DNA of 43,462 nucleotides, from positions 1 to 43,462 of the forward strand of contig JAIQES010000039.1 in the NCBI GenBank assembly GCA_020073705.1, in the 5' to 3' direction. Below, one piece after another: positions 18,488 through 26,662 of this stretch. This DNA is from Terriglobia bacterium. GTDB taxonomy: Bacteria; Acidobacteriota; Terriglobia; Acidiferrales; UBA7541. Position numbers and translations under genes: made by a program. Positions within the stretch are counted from its first letter, which is position 1, and the number at the start of each line of letters is the position of its first letter. The notes beneath the pieces were generated by a model that was given only the letters and a program-made list of their open reading frames with translations, was not told where the DNA came from and did no database searches.

Positions 18488-19864
18488 ATGAATCTAGAAC
18501 GTTCGCCACGCCTGCTCGATCCCTTATTTGCCGACGACAGGATGCGCGCGATTTTTTCGGATCGAAACCGGCTCGAAGGGATGCTCCGTTTCGAGGCGGC
18601 GCTGGCGCGCGCTGAGGCCCGCGTGGGAGTGATCCCGAGTTCCGTCGTGCCAACGATTGAATCCCAGTGCCGCGCCGAGTTGTTTGACATCGAGAAACTC
18701 GGCTGCGCCACCGCCCTGGCTGGAAATCCTGCCATTCCCCTTGTAAAGGAGTTGACAGCGTTGGTCGCCCAGCGTGGCCGCGAGGCTGGGGATTTCGTTC
18801 ACTTTGGGGCGACAAGCCAGGATGCAATGGACACCGGTCTTGTTCTGCAATTGCGTGACGCCCTCGACTTGATCGAATCGGATTTATCGGCCCTGTCCGG
18901 CATACTTGCCGGGCTTGCGGTGGCGCAGAAAAAAACGCCCCTCGCCGGTCGGACTTGGCTGCAGCAAGCCGTGCCGGTGACATTCGGATTGAAAGCGGCG
19001 GGCTGGTTCAGTGCCGTCGAGCGGCATCGTGCGCGATTCCGCGCGATGCGGCCGCGGATTTTAGTGTTGCAATTCGGTGGAGCTGCGGGGACTCTGGCGT
19101 CCCTTGAGAAGAACGGCTTGCAGGTGGCCGAGGCGCTGGCGGTAGAATTGGGCCTCGTGGTGCCCGACGTTCCCTGGCACGCCCACCGTGACCGTGTCGC
19201 AGAGGTGGCAACCACACTCGGGTTGCTCGTGGGGACGCTAGGAAAGATCGCTCGCGATATTTCCTTGCTGATGCAGACCGAGATCGGTGAAGCATTCGAG
19301 CCGGCGGCGGAAGGCCGGGGCCGTTCTTCAGCAATGCCTCAGAAACGCAACCCCGTCGGGTCGGCTGTTGCATTGTCCGCAGCCATTCGCGTTCCTGCGC
19401 TCGTATCGGTGATGCTAACCGCGATGGTGCAGGAAAACGAGCGCGGCATGGGAAACTGGCATGCCGAATGGGAGACGTTGCCGGAGATTTGCACTCTTAC
19501 GGCGGGCGCGCTACAGCACATGACACAGGTGCTTCAAGGATTGGAACTCGACGTCACACAGATGGCAAAAAATCTCGACGCTACGGGCGGTCAGATTCTA
19601 GCCGAATCCATTGCCATGGTACTCTCGGCAAACCTGGGCCGGCCTCGAGCGAAGAGCCTAGTTGAGCAGGCCTGCCGTCAGGCAAGCCAGCAGGGGCGGC
19701 ACCTGCGAGATGTTCTGATGGAAAATCCACAGGTGCGCGAACAACTTTCTTCGAGCGACCTGGATGGGTTGTTTAACCCTAGCAACTATCTCGGATTGGC
19801 GGAGGCGCTGGTCGACCGTGCTCTTGGATCTCAGTCTAAGAAGTCCCATTCTGACTCAGAATAG
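18488..19864 (+). CDS. pcaB: 3-carboxy-cis,cis-muconate cycloisomerase
   Basis: A fumarase/aspartase superfamily enzyme that lactonises 3-carboxy-cis,cis-muconate to gamma-carboxymuconolactone. At 458 aa it is full length. HFGATSQDAMDTG (about residues 99-111) and the superfamily signature loop SSAMPQKRNPVGSAVA (about 280-295) carry the active-site residues; WHAEWETLPEI is typical of PcaB. It lies 41 bp after pcaG and 11 bp before pcaD, all on the same strand. Confidence 0.95.
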   Translation: MNLERSPRLLDPLFADDRMRAIFSDRNRLEGMLRFEAALARAEARVGVIPSSVVPTIESQCRAELFDIEKLGCATALAGNPAIPLVKELTALVAQRGREAGDFVHFGATSQDAMDTGLVLQLRDALDLIESDLSALSGILAGLAVAQKKTPLAGRTWLQQAVPVTFGLKAAGWFSAVERHRARFRAMRPRILVLQFGGAAGTLASLEKNGLQVAEALAVELGLVVPDVPWHAHRDRVAEVATTLGLLVGTLGKIARDISLLMQTEIGEAFEPAAEGRGRSSAMPQKRNPVGSAVALSAAIRVPALVSVMLTAMVQENERGMGNWHAEWETLPEICTLTAGALQHMTQVLQGLELDVTQMAKNLDATGGQILAESIAMVLSANLGRPRAKSLVEQACRQASQQGRHLRDVLMENPQVREQLSSSDLDGLFNPSNYLGLAEALVDRALGSQSKKSHSDSE

Positions 19865-19875
19865 TAAGGATAATA

Positions 19876-20655
19876 ATGCCATTTGCGCCTGTCGAAGACG
19901 GCCGGCTTCACTATCGTTTGGACGGCAAGCAGGATTTGCCGGTGCTTGTATTGTCGAATTCTCTGGGCACGGATCTTTCCATGTGGGACGCGCAAGTGCC
20001 TGCGTTTACTCAGCATTTCCGTGTGCTGCGTTATGACAGTTATGGACACGGCGCTTCCACGTTTAGCGTCAGGGAATCTAAGATCGATGTGCTCGGTAAA
20101 GATGTCGTCGGATTACTCGACCATCTGGGGATCGCAACCGTTTCCTTTTGCGGACTGTCGGTTGGTGGAATGGTTGGCCAGTGGCTGGCCCTGCACGCTG
20201 GCGAGCGTCTCGCAAAGTTAGTGTTGTGCAACACGTCGGCGCACATCGGAACCGTTGAAAGCTGGAATGCGCGCATCGAAGCTGTTCGACAAGGCGGCAT
20301 TTCGTCGATTTCGGAGGCCATTCTCGAGCGATGGTTCACCGCGCCCTTCCACCAGCGTGAGCCGGGCACGGTGGATCGCTTTCGGAAGATGCTCGAAGCA
20401 ACGCCGCGTGAAAGCTACCTCGCAACGTGCGTGGCCATCCGCGATGCGGACTTCCGCGGTGAGATTTCCCGCGTCCGTACAAAGACGCTCGTAATCGCGG
20501 GCACGCAGGACAAGGCGACACCTCCGGAGGGGGGACGCTATCTGGCGGAACAAATTCATGGTTCACGATATGTGGAGCTCGACACGGCACACCTGTCGAA
20601 TGTGGAATTGGTGCAGCGCTTTTCGGAAGAAGTCCTGAAATTTCTTGTTTCTTAG
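19876..20655 (+). CDS. pcaD: 3-oxoadipate enol-lactonase
   Basis: An alpha/beta hydrolase (259 aa) that opens 3-oxoadipate enol-lactone to 3-oxoadipate. It starts MPFAPVEDGRLHYRLDG. The nucleophile elbow is CGLSVGGMVGQW near residue 96, the acid lies in GTQDKATPPEGG near 214, and the catalytic His is in DTAHLSNVE near 237. Oxyanion-side residues SNSLGTD are also conserved. It follows pcaB by 11 bp and is separate from pcaC, rather than fused as PcaL. Confidence 0.94.
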   Translation: MPFAPVEDGRLHYRLDGKQDLPVLVLSNSLGTDLSMWDAQVPAFTQHFRVLRYDSYGHGASTFSVRESKIDVLGKDVVGLLDHLGIATVSFCGLSVGGMVGQWLALHAGERLAKLVLCNTSAHIGTVESWNARIEAVRQGGISSISEAILERWFTAPFHQREPGTVDRFRKMLEATPRESYLATCVAIRDADFRGEISRVRTKTLVIAGTQDKATPPEGGRYLAEQIHGSRYVELDTAHLSNVELVQRFSEEVLKFLVS

Positions 20656-20666
20656 GAGGAGATCCC

Positions 20667-21053
20667 ATGGACGAGTCTGAGCGGTACACAAAAGGAATAG
20701 AAGTTCGGCGCGCCGTCCTTGGCGACAAGCACGTGAACCGCGCGCTTGAGAACAAGAATTCGTTCAATGAAGAATTCCAGGATTTGATCACCCGGTATGC
20801 ATGGGGTGAAATCTGGACCCGGCCGGGCTTGCCTAGACACACGCGGAGCCTGATCACGATTGCCATGCTGGTGGCCTTGAACCGTGGAGAGGAATTTCGG
20901 ATTCATGTGCGTGCGGCGGCGAATAACGGTGTCACGCGCGACGAGATCAAGGAAGTACTCTTGCAAGCGGCGATTTATTGCGGTGTCCCGGCGGCAAATT
21001 CGGCGTTTCATGCTGCCGAAGAGGTGTGGGCCGAGCAGGAACGGCGCGTTTGA
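20667..21053 (+). CDS. pcaC: 4-carboxymuconolactone decarboxylase
   Basis: A 128-aa AhpD-fold enzyme that decarboxylates gamma-carboxymuconolactone to 3-oxoadipate enol-lactone. It has GIEVRRAVLGDKHVNRA at the start, RPGLPRHTRSLITIAML in the middle, the EFRIHVRAAANNGVTRDEI helix, and the C-terminal AAIYCGVPAANSAFH motif. GGAGGAG precedes the ATG. It is the last gene of the pca operon; the pcaIJ and pcaF genes needed to take 3-oxoadipate to succinyl-CoA and acetyl-CoA are not in the window. Confidence 0.95.
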   Translation: MDESERYTKGIEVRRAVLGDKHVNRALENKNSFNEEFQDLITRYAWGEIWTRPGLPRHTRSLITIAMLVALNRGEEFRIHVRAAANNGVTRDEIKEVLLQAAIYCGVPAANSAFHAAEEVWAEQERRV

Positions 21054-21116
21054 CCGGAGCGTTTTTGCGTTAATAATGAATGTTTGCGAAACCGTGGATT
21101 CTGAGGCCGGAACTTG

Positions 21117-21644
21117 TTATTGATGGAGTTTCCTTAGCATAGCCTTTCCTTCCTCTTCGGCCAGGACACCTTTCCGCATGAGCGCAATCACAAGCTCACT
21201 CAGCACATAACTGTGCTCTTCCTTTAACTCGCCGTCGGCACCTTCCGGACGGTGTTTCTCAGGCATATCTGATCTGAGTGGCAACTTGCCACTAAGCTCA
21301 AGTACCCACCTTTGAATAAGCTGGACTTGGCTTGGCTGGGCAGAGACGAACGCAAGACCCATACCCATTCCAATTTGGGAAGAGACGACCCTTGCATCAG
21401 CTTCGAAGGACTCTCTTCCTCTTATGATGCGGACCTTCGCATTTGCGCCCACAGGAAAGGGATTGAGGCTATCAACGTAGCAGCCTCCCAGACTCAAATC
21501 GCTTGCGCGACCTGTAATCCGCGCCCCGGACTTAGATTCAACGGCCTGGATCGAGCCTGTGAATGGGAAGCGCAGGCTGCGTCGTCGCTCAGGAATGGGC
21601 GGGTCAACAGAACTGGCAATCTCTTTGTTGCTGGTAGGCGACAC
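21117..21644 (-). CDS. PilZ domain protein with C-terminal helical extension
   Basis: A 175-aa cytosolic protein. PilZ residues are visible: the RRRSLRFPF (RxxxR) start near residue 20 and ASDLSLGGCYVDS (DxSxxG) near 47, then a beta barrel ending GMGMGLAFV. Binding of cyclic di-GMP is therefore likely. The last 50 residues form a charged, probably helical tail (EEHSYVLSELVIALMRKG). The best start is a GTG at 21644 preceded by AAAGGTGG; no nearer ATG precedes the domain. It converges with pcaC. Confidence 0.82.
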   Translation of the reverse strand: MSPTSNKEIASSVDPPIPERRRSLRFPFTGSIQAVESKSGARITGRASDLSLGGCYVDSLNPFPVGANAKVRIIRGRESFEADARVVSSQIGMGMGLAFVSAQPSQVQLIQRWVLELSGKLPLRSDMPEKHRPEGADGELKEEHSYVLSELVIALMRKGVLAEEEGKAMLRKLHQ

Positions 21645-21842
21645 GTCTGACCACCTTTGAGAGCGTGATGGTCCCTCTGCGATTTCGATTCCGCCAAAAA
21701 GTTTGATCTACAAGCCATCCGAACGCAAGGGCTTGCTGTCTGCAAGTGCCGGACTCATCACGATGCTTCTGCGGAGACGCCTGTCTTCGCCATCCGCCTG
21801 GTTACAAAATCTGTCTATGCTTGGGTAAGGGAAATTGGCTGC

Positions 21843-23363
21843 CTACACTTTCTGAAGCGCTTCCAAGGCTTCCCCGGTCGATTTCTCGATGTCGGCATGA
21901 AGGCTGTTGCCATGGGCATCCATCGTTACGATCGCAACGAAGTCTTTCACGCGAAGGTGCCACATCGCTTCAGGGATTCCGAATTCAATCAAGTCGACAC
22001 CCAGCACTTTCTCAACCGTGCGAGCGTAATACTGCGCGGCCCCGCCAATCGCGTTCAAATACACCGCCCCAAAATCCTTCAGAGCAGTTAGGGTTTTCGC
22101 GCCCATCCCGCCCTTGCCGATCACGGCTCGGACACCATACTTCTGGATTACGTTGGCTTGATAGGGCTCTTCGCGAATGCTTGTGGTCGGGCCGGCGGCC
22201 TTAACTGTCCAGTGGTCGCCCTGCTTCAGCATCACCGGGCCGCAGTGGTAGAGCACGGAGCCATTGAGGTCTGCAGGTGGAGGGTTCTTCATGAGGTAGG
22301 CGTGAACATTGTCGCGGCCGGTGAATATCTCGCCGTTAATCAGCACCAGATCGCCGACCTTCAGCGCGCGCATCTGCGTTTCCGTCAATGGAGGAGTCAG
22401 CACAACTTCGCGGCCGGTCAGCGTGAAACCTGCGCCGCGCGCCATACGTTCTACCGGCCGCGAGGGGTCGCGGTAGAGCCACTTCGTAATCGCACCGGTT
22501 GTCGCGTCGAGGCGCACGCCCAGGCGGCGGAACGCCCAGCATCCGTATGCCACTGAGACGAAAAAGCACGCAGGGAGCCGATTCGCAGCAGTAATCTTGC
22601 ACCCGATCAGAGTCGCTTTGCCGCCGAAGCCCATCGCCCCCACGCCGAGCTTATTCGCTTCCGTCATGATCTCGGCTTCGAGCTTTGCCAGCGTAGGATT
22701 GGGGTTTACATCGTCGAGCGTTCGGAAGAATTGTTCCTTGGCCAGTTCGTAGCCGTGCGCCCGGTCGCTGCCGATGCAGACTCCAAGGACGCCGGGCGAG
22801 CAGCCCTGTCCCTGAGCCTGCCATACGGCGTGGAGGATGCACTTGCGCACACCTTCCAGGTTGCGGTCGACGCGGCCCAAGTGGTCCAGGTTGCATGGCA
22901 CGGAATACTGAATGTTCTTGTTCTCGCAACCACCGCCCTTGAGAATCAGTTTGACTTCAATTTCGTCCTTTTCCCACTGCTCGAAGTGCACTACGGGGGT
23001 CTCTTCCCCCAGGTTGTTGCCGCTGTTCTTACCAGTGAGGGAATCCACAGAATTCGGACGCAGCTTGCCGAGCCGCGTAGCTTCGGCCACGGCATCCAAA
23101 ATCGCCTTCTTGATGCGGATCTGGTTCACGCCGACAGGTGTGTGAACCACGAAGGTCGGCATGCCGGTATCCTGGCAAATGGGGGCCTCGACGTCACTGG
23201 CCATGTCGACGTTGGACAAGACAATGTCGAGCGCCTGGGAGGACTGGGTTCCCGGCGTTTCGATGTTGGCCGCATTCGACATCGCTGCGCGGACGTCTGG
23301 CGGAAGATTGGTGGACGTCTGGGTGATAAGCTCGAGCAAACTGCCGGCAAGAAATTCCATCAT
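21843..23363 (-). CDS. fumA: Fumarate hydratase class I
   Basis: An iron-sulfur fumarase (506 aa) with the alpha and beta parts fused, as in FumA/FumB; it interconverts fumarate and malate. Candidate 4Fe-4S cysteines are Cys63 (PICQDTGMP), Cys188 (GCSPGVLG) and Cys255 (IGCKIT). GAMGFGGKATLIG, the C-domain GPTTSIREEPYQ and GKGGMGAKT also match. It is flanked by a PilZ gene and a hypothetical and is not in an operon with other TCA genes. The MM start leaves one codon of ambiguity. Confidence 0.94.
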   Translation of the reverse strand: MMEFLAGSLLELITQTSTNLPPDVRAAMSNAANIETPGTQSSQALDIVLSNVDMASDVEAPICQDTGMPTFVVHTPVGVNQIRIKKAILDAVAEATRLGKLRPNSVDSLTGKNSGNNLGEETPVVHFEQWEKDEIEVKLILKGGGCENKNIQYSVPCNLDHLGRVDRNLEGVRKCILHAVWQAQGQGCSPGVLGVCIGSDRAHGYELAKEQFFRTLDDVNPNPTLAKLEAEIMTEANKLGVGAMGFGGKATLIGCKITAANRLPACFFVSVAYGCWAFRRLGVRLDATTGAITKWLYRDPSRPVERMARGAGFTLTGREVVLTPPLTETQMRALKVGDLVLINGEIFTGRDNVHAYLMKNPPPADLNGSVLYHCGPVMLKQGDHWTVKAAGPTTSIREEPYQANVIQKYGVRAVIGKGGMGAKTLTALKDFGAVYLNAIGGAAQYYARTVEKVLGVDLIEFGIPEAMWHLRVKDFVAIVTMDAHGNSLHADIEKSTGEALEALQKV

Positions 23364-23402
23364 GCTGTCTCCAAGACTCTAAGTTTCAGTTCTCAAACTG
23401 CA

Positions 23403-23537
23403 ATGAAACCAGAATTTCATCAACCAGACTACTACGATTTTGTCTCGGAATGGTATGGCTCTTTTGGGAGCGGCTTCAGCGCGCCCCATCAGGGATTGGA
23501 TCCGGAAGCTGCAGGGCGGCACGGATTTGGCGGATAG
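23403..23537 (+). CDS. Possible 44-aa small ORF
   Basis: A short frame MKPEFHQPDYYDFVSEWYG to a Gly-rich end, in the 250-bp gap upstream of fumA and on the opposite strand. Its composition (aromatic and acidic, then Gly-rich) looks more protein-like than random intergenic sequence. There is no good ribosome site and no family I recognise. Confidence 0.2.
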   Translation: MKPEFHQPDYYDFVSEWYGSFGSGFSAPHQGLDPEAAGRHGFGG

Positions 23538-23613
23538 TACGACGAAACCTCTATCCCACGCAGTTGCACTAGATGCCGATATTCAGTACTAACGATACCC
23601 CCCGAACGTACTA

Positions 23614-23967
23614 TTGATCCCCTCACAACTTGGTTGCCAAATTGTTTCTGTGGCTCGCTATTCAGGTTTGTTGGGACGCCGGATTGAGGTGACCTACCGC
23701 GCAGGAGATATTCTCCTGCGCGCGACGGGTAACCTGGCTGCCGACTCGGGAAACTCTGTATTTCTCGAAGAGGGCTACCAACATCAGGGTGATGTGAAAA
23801 CGTTCCGCTGGGAAATTTCCTACCCGTGCATCGTTCAAATTAACGAATGCGCGGAAGGGCCGAGGCCGTCTGCTTCGGCAAATGCGCCGCGCGAAACATC
23901 CACTGAGACCGCACCCGAGCACGGTACCCTGCAATTGAAAAACCGCCCGGCATTGCCATTCGTATAA
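23614..23967 (+). CDS. Conserved-looking small hypothetical protein
   Basis: A frame of about 117 aa. The first 80 residues look like a compact beta-rich domain: VARYSGLLGRRIEVTYRAGD, then SGNSVFLEEGYQ, then VKTFRWEISYPCIVQI. The remainder is a low-complexity, Ser/Ala/Thr-rich tail. I recall similar small proteins in acidobacteria but cannot name a family or function. The start is uncertain: the frame opens with TTG at 23614, but a later GTG at VARYSG is also possible. It is 76 bp upstream of the beta-hydroxyacid dehydrogenase gene on the same strand. Confidence 0.5.
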   Translation: MIPSQLGCQIVSVARYSGLLGRRIEVTYRAGDILLRATGNLAADSGNSVFLEEGYQHQGDVKTFRWEISYPCIVQINECAEGPRPSASANAPRETSTETAPEHGTLQLKNRPALPFV

Positions 23968-24043
23968 CCCACCGATTTCTGTCCCGATTTTGAACGAACT
24001 CCTGTAGACTTTTTCGTCTGCAGTGCAGCAGGAGGGTATCCCC

Positions 24044-24913
24044 ATGAAACCGTCTGTCGGATTTATTGGCTTGGGATTGATGGGCCGCCCCATGGCGGCG
24101 AACCTGTTGAAAGCCGGTTACGATCTCACCCTATGGAATCGCACGGTTTCGCGCGCCGACGCCCTGGTGGCGCAAGGGGCGAAGCGCGCCGCCACACCGC
24201 GCGATGTCGCGGCGGCATCCGAAGTTGTCTTCACGATTGTCAGCGATCCCCCGGCGCTTGAGTCCGTCCTGTGGGGAGAGACCGGCGTATTTGCTGGATT
24301 GCGCCGTGGTAGTGTGCTGGTTGATTCGAGCACGGTTTCTCCGGCACTGGCGCGGCGCGCCGCGTCGGTTGCGGCTTTGCAGGGCGCCGAATTCCTGGAC
24401 GCGCCGGTGACGGGCGGAACTTGGGGCGCGGAAAAAGGCGAGCTTGTGTTCATGGTCGGCGGCGAGGCGGAAACACTCAAGCGCGTCGAGCTGGTGTTGG
24501 GCGCAATGGGCAAGCGGTGGTTTCACCTGGGCCCGTATGGAGCGGGCCAGACGGTGAAGCTCGCCATGAATCTGATCCTCGGGCTTCAGGTGGAGGCCTT
24601 CGCCGAGGCTCTAGCGCTGGTACTGCGCGGGGGAATTGCCGGAGAGCAACTCGTAGAAGTGCTACAGTCGAGCATGGGGCGCTCCGGGCTGATCGACATC
24701 AAGGCGCCGATGATGCTGAAGGGCAATTACACGCCAAGCTTTCCCCTTCGCCTGATGCACAAGGACCTGGGCCTCGCGCTTGATCTCGCCAACCAGTTGG
24801 GCGTGCCGCTGCCGGCCACGGCGGCCACGCGCGAAACCTACAGTGCTGTCAAGGGCGCTGGAAAAGAAGACGCGGATTTCTCCGTCATCGCCAGCTTCTG
24901 GCGAAAACCCTGA
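24044..24913 (+). CDS. NAD(P)-dependent beta-hydroxyacid dehydrogenase
   Basis: A 289-aa member of the 3-hydroxyisobutyrate dehydrogenase / glyoxylate-succinic semialdehyde reductase family. The Rossmann start is GFIGLGLMGRPMAANLLKAG, followed by LWNRT; an Arg at that place favours NADPH. The substrate-binding DAPVTGGTWGAEKGELV is near residue 119 and the catalytic Lys is in GAGQTVKLAMNL near 169. AGGAGGG precedes the chosen ATG; the frame extends 7 codons upstream without support. Its stop is 14 bp from the left copy of the 69-bp repeat, suggesting the DapB-fold gene at 26663 was once its direct convergent neighbour. Confidence 0.88.
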   Translation: MKPSVGFIGLGLMGRPMAANLLKAGYDLTLWNRTVSRADALVAQGAKRAATPRDVAAASEVVFTIVSDPPALESVLWGETGVFAGLRRGSVLVDSSTVSPALARRAASVAALQGAEFLDAPVTGGTWGAEKGELVFMVGGEAETLKRVELVLGAMGKRWFHLGPYGAGQTVKLAMNLILGLQVEAFAEALALVLRGGIAGEQLVEVLQSSMGRSGLIDIKAPMMLKGNYTPSFPLRLMHKDLGLALDLANQLGVPLPATAATRETYSAVKGAGKEDADFSVIASFWRKP

Positions 24914-25280
24914 GCGTCTGAACTGCCTATGGTCTTGCGCCGGGCGGGAAGAAGCACATCGGAAGGTCGCGTGAAATGCGCAGTCCCGCCGGGGCGACGG
25001 GCTTTCAGGACCCGGAAAATGGCGGCAGGGAGCCGGAGGGACCATCCGGGAGAAAATATTGTGCTCGGAGGGTCCGACTGGAGGCAAACGGATATATATT
25101 CCCAATCGCCGGGAGGCCAAAGAACTAATGCGGAAGAGGCAACGGCAGGACCGGGTTCGCCCCTGCGCCTCCGCTCCGCTTCGCAGGGCTTCGCTCCGGC
25201 TCTGGCGGCTCCGTGCCAGTCCGGTCCCACCCAAGCCAAACAACAACCTCGGAATAGACAAAACATCATAGGAGGGAATC
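24914..25280. other. Gap holding the left repeat copy and GC-rich simple sequence
   Basis: A 367-bp stretch without a confident gene. It contains the left 69-bp repeat (24928-24996) and a C/G/T-rich patch of near-repetitive sequence around 25150-25220. An AGGAGG ribosome site for the hydrolase gene lies near 25271. A frame beginning GPTGGKRIYIPNRREAKE near 25060 could be a decayed gene end, but I cannot identify it. Confidence 0.45.
24928..24996 (+). repeat. 69-bp direct repeat, left copy
   Basis: It runs from TATGGTCTTGCGCCGGGCGG to CAGTCCCGCCGGGGCG and matches 26664-26732 at 67 of 69 positions. On the minus strand it encodes the last 22 or so residues of the DapB-fold dehydrogenase, including an equivalent stop (TAG here, TAA in the right copy), but the frame is closed by a TGA a few codons upstream. 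It is therefore a gene-end remnant or a duplicated insertion flank. Both differences change an amino acid (T to I and L to F). Confidence 0.85.
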
Positions 25281-26522
25281 ATGATTTCGAAGGTGAATCG
25301 GAGAGGCTTAATCAAATGGGGGTTAATCTCAGCGGGGGTTCCTGTATTTTCGCGAGTATTGAGTTCGCCTCTTCTCGCCCAGGTTGGGGGAAGGGCGCAA
25401 GAAAAGCTCGGCTACCCCGCAACAAGAGAGGACATGCCCGGGGGAGGACAGTTAGAAATCCGGATGACAACGTCTCCTTTCACCAGCGACCCGGATGAAT
25501 TTGAAGCCTACCAACGAATCAGGCCATATAACCCGGAGTCTGTGTATGTCGAATGGGCGCGACTAGCGGAGAAGAATGAACAGATGGCGGAGAAGTTCGA
25601 GGGAGAAAAACGGATGGTCACGGCCTCGGAGTTCTATCTGCGGGCCGCGGAATTCTACCGCCGCGCGTGTGTGCGCCAAAACGAGGGTGAGCCGCGCATG
25701 GTTCCCACCTACAAAAAGTATGTGGGGCTGTTCAACAAGGCGTGGCAATTGGTGCCGCCCCCCTTTGAGCGTCTGCAAGTTTCCTATGAGGGGAAGATCT
25801 TGGACGGGTACTTCAGGAAACCTGCTGGCCCAGCAGGGCGACGCTTCCCCGTGGTAATTGAACAACAAGGAGCGGATACGAGTGCTGAAAGCAGCATTAT
25901 GGTGGGTGCTAGTCCCTACGTGGCTCGCGGTATGGCCTATTTGGTGGTAGATACCCCTGGCACGGTGGGAGCCATGCGCCTGAAAGATCTTCACGCCCCG
26001 CCGGACTCGGAAAGAATCGCCAAGATCCTGGTTGACTACGCGGTGTCGCGTCCCGATGTCGACCCCAGTCGAATCGGTATGAATGGAATCAGCTTGGGTG
26101 GCTATGGGGGGCCGCGGTCCGCCAGCGGCGAGAAGAGAATCAAAGCCCTGTGGATGATGAGCGGTGCCTACAGTTTGCTAGAAGATATTTTTGATTACTA
26201 TCCTCCGATCCGGGATCGGCTACGCTGGATCGTTGGAGCGAGGGATTTTGCAGATGCCAGGAAGAAGCTCGCTGACTTTACCCTAGAGGGGAGAGCGAGC
26301 AAGATCGAGTGCCCCATGTTGATCGGCTACAGCAACGATGACCGGATCATGGACCCACGAGGAGCTTCCAGGCTGTACCAAGCGGCGGTTAACTCGAAGC
26401 GGGAAATGCTGGAAGGCCTAGGCCACAACGTAGACGCTAATGTTGGGGGTCCACGGACTTTGCCATCAGCCGTGGTGATCCAGGCGGACTGGGCTGCCAA
26501 GCATCTGGTGGCGGGGGCGTAG
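25281..26522 (+). CDS. Tat-exported alpha/beta hydrolase (FrsA/DHPON-hydrolase-like)
   Basis: A 413-aa exported hydrolase. The N terminus NRRGLIKWGLISAGVPVFS is a twin-arginine signal. A helical lid-like domain follows (AYQRIRPYNPESVYVEWARL; about residues 60-165), then the alpha/beta core. The nucleophile elbow is NGISLGGYGG near 270, the acid lies in YSNDDRIMDP near 350, and the His in EGLGHNVDAN near 380. This architecture fits the FrsA/2,6-dihydroxypseudooxynicotine-hydrolase group; the substrate is unknown. Base composition looks lower in GC, with more AGA/AGG and GGG codons than its neighbours, and it is bracketed by 69-bp direct repeats, so it may be acquired. Confidence 0.8.
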   Translation: MISKVNRRGLIKWGLISAGVPVFSRVLSSPLLAQVGGRAQEKLGYPATREDMPGGGQLEIRMTTSPFTSDPDEFEAYQRIRPYNPESVYVEWARLAEKNEQMAEKFEGEKRMVTASEFYLRAAEFYRRACVRQNEGEPRMVPTYKKYVGLFNKAWQLVPPPFERLQVSYEGKILDGYFRKPAGPAGRRFPVVIEQQGADTSAESSIMVGASPYVARGMAYLVVDTPGTVGAMRLKDLHAPPDSERIAKILVDYAVSRPDVDPSRIGMNGISLGGYGGPRSASGEKRIKALWMMSGAYSLLEDIFDYYPPIRDRLRWIVGARDFADARKKLADFTLEGRASKIECPMLIGYSNDDRIMDPRGASRLYQAAVNSKREMLEGLGHNVDANVGGPRTLPSAVVIQADWAAKHLVAGA

Positions 26523-26662
26523 CCGTTCGATTCCGTCCGAACTGAGTTCGAGGCTACCAACTTCTGACTCAGAACATTAGGAAGATTCTTATGTGGTTTG
26601 GAAGACGTAACTCAAAACGGCGGCACTACGTATAAACAAATTTCGCAGATAGACCCCTACGC

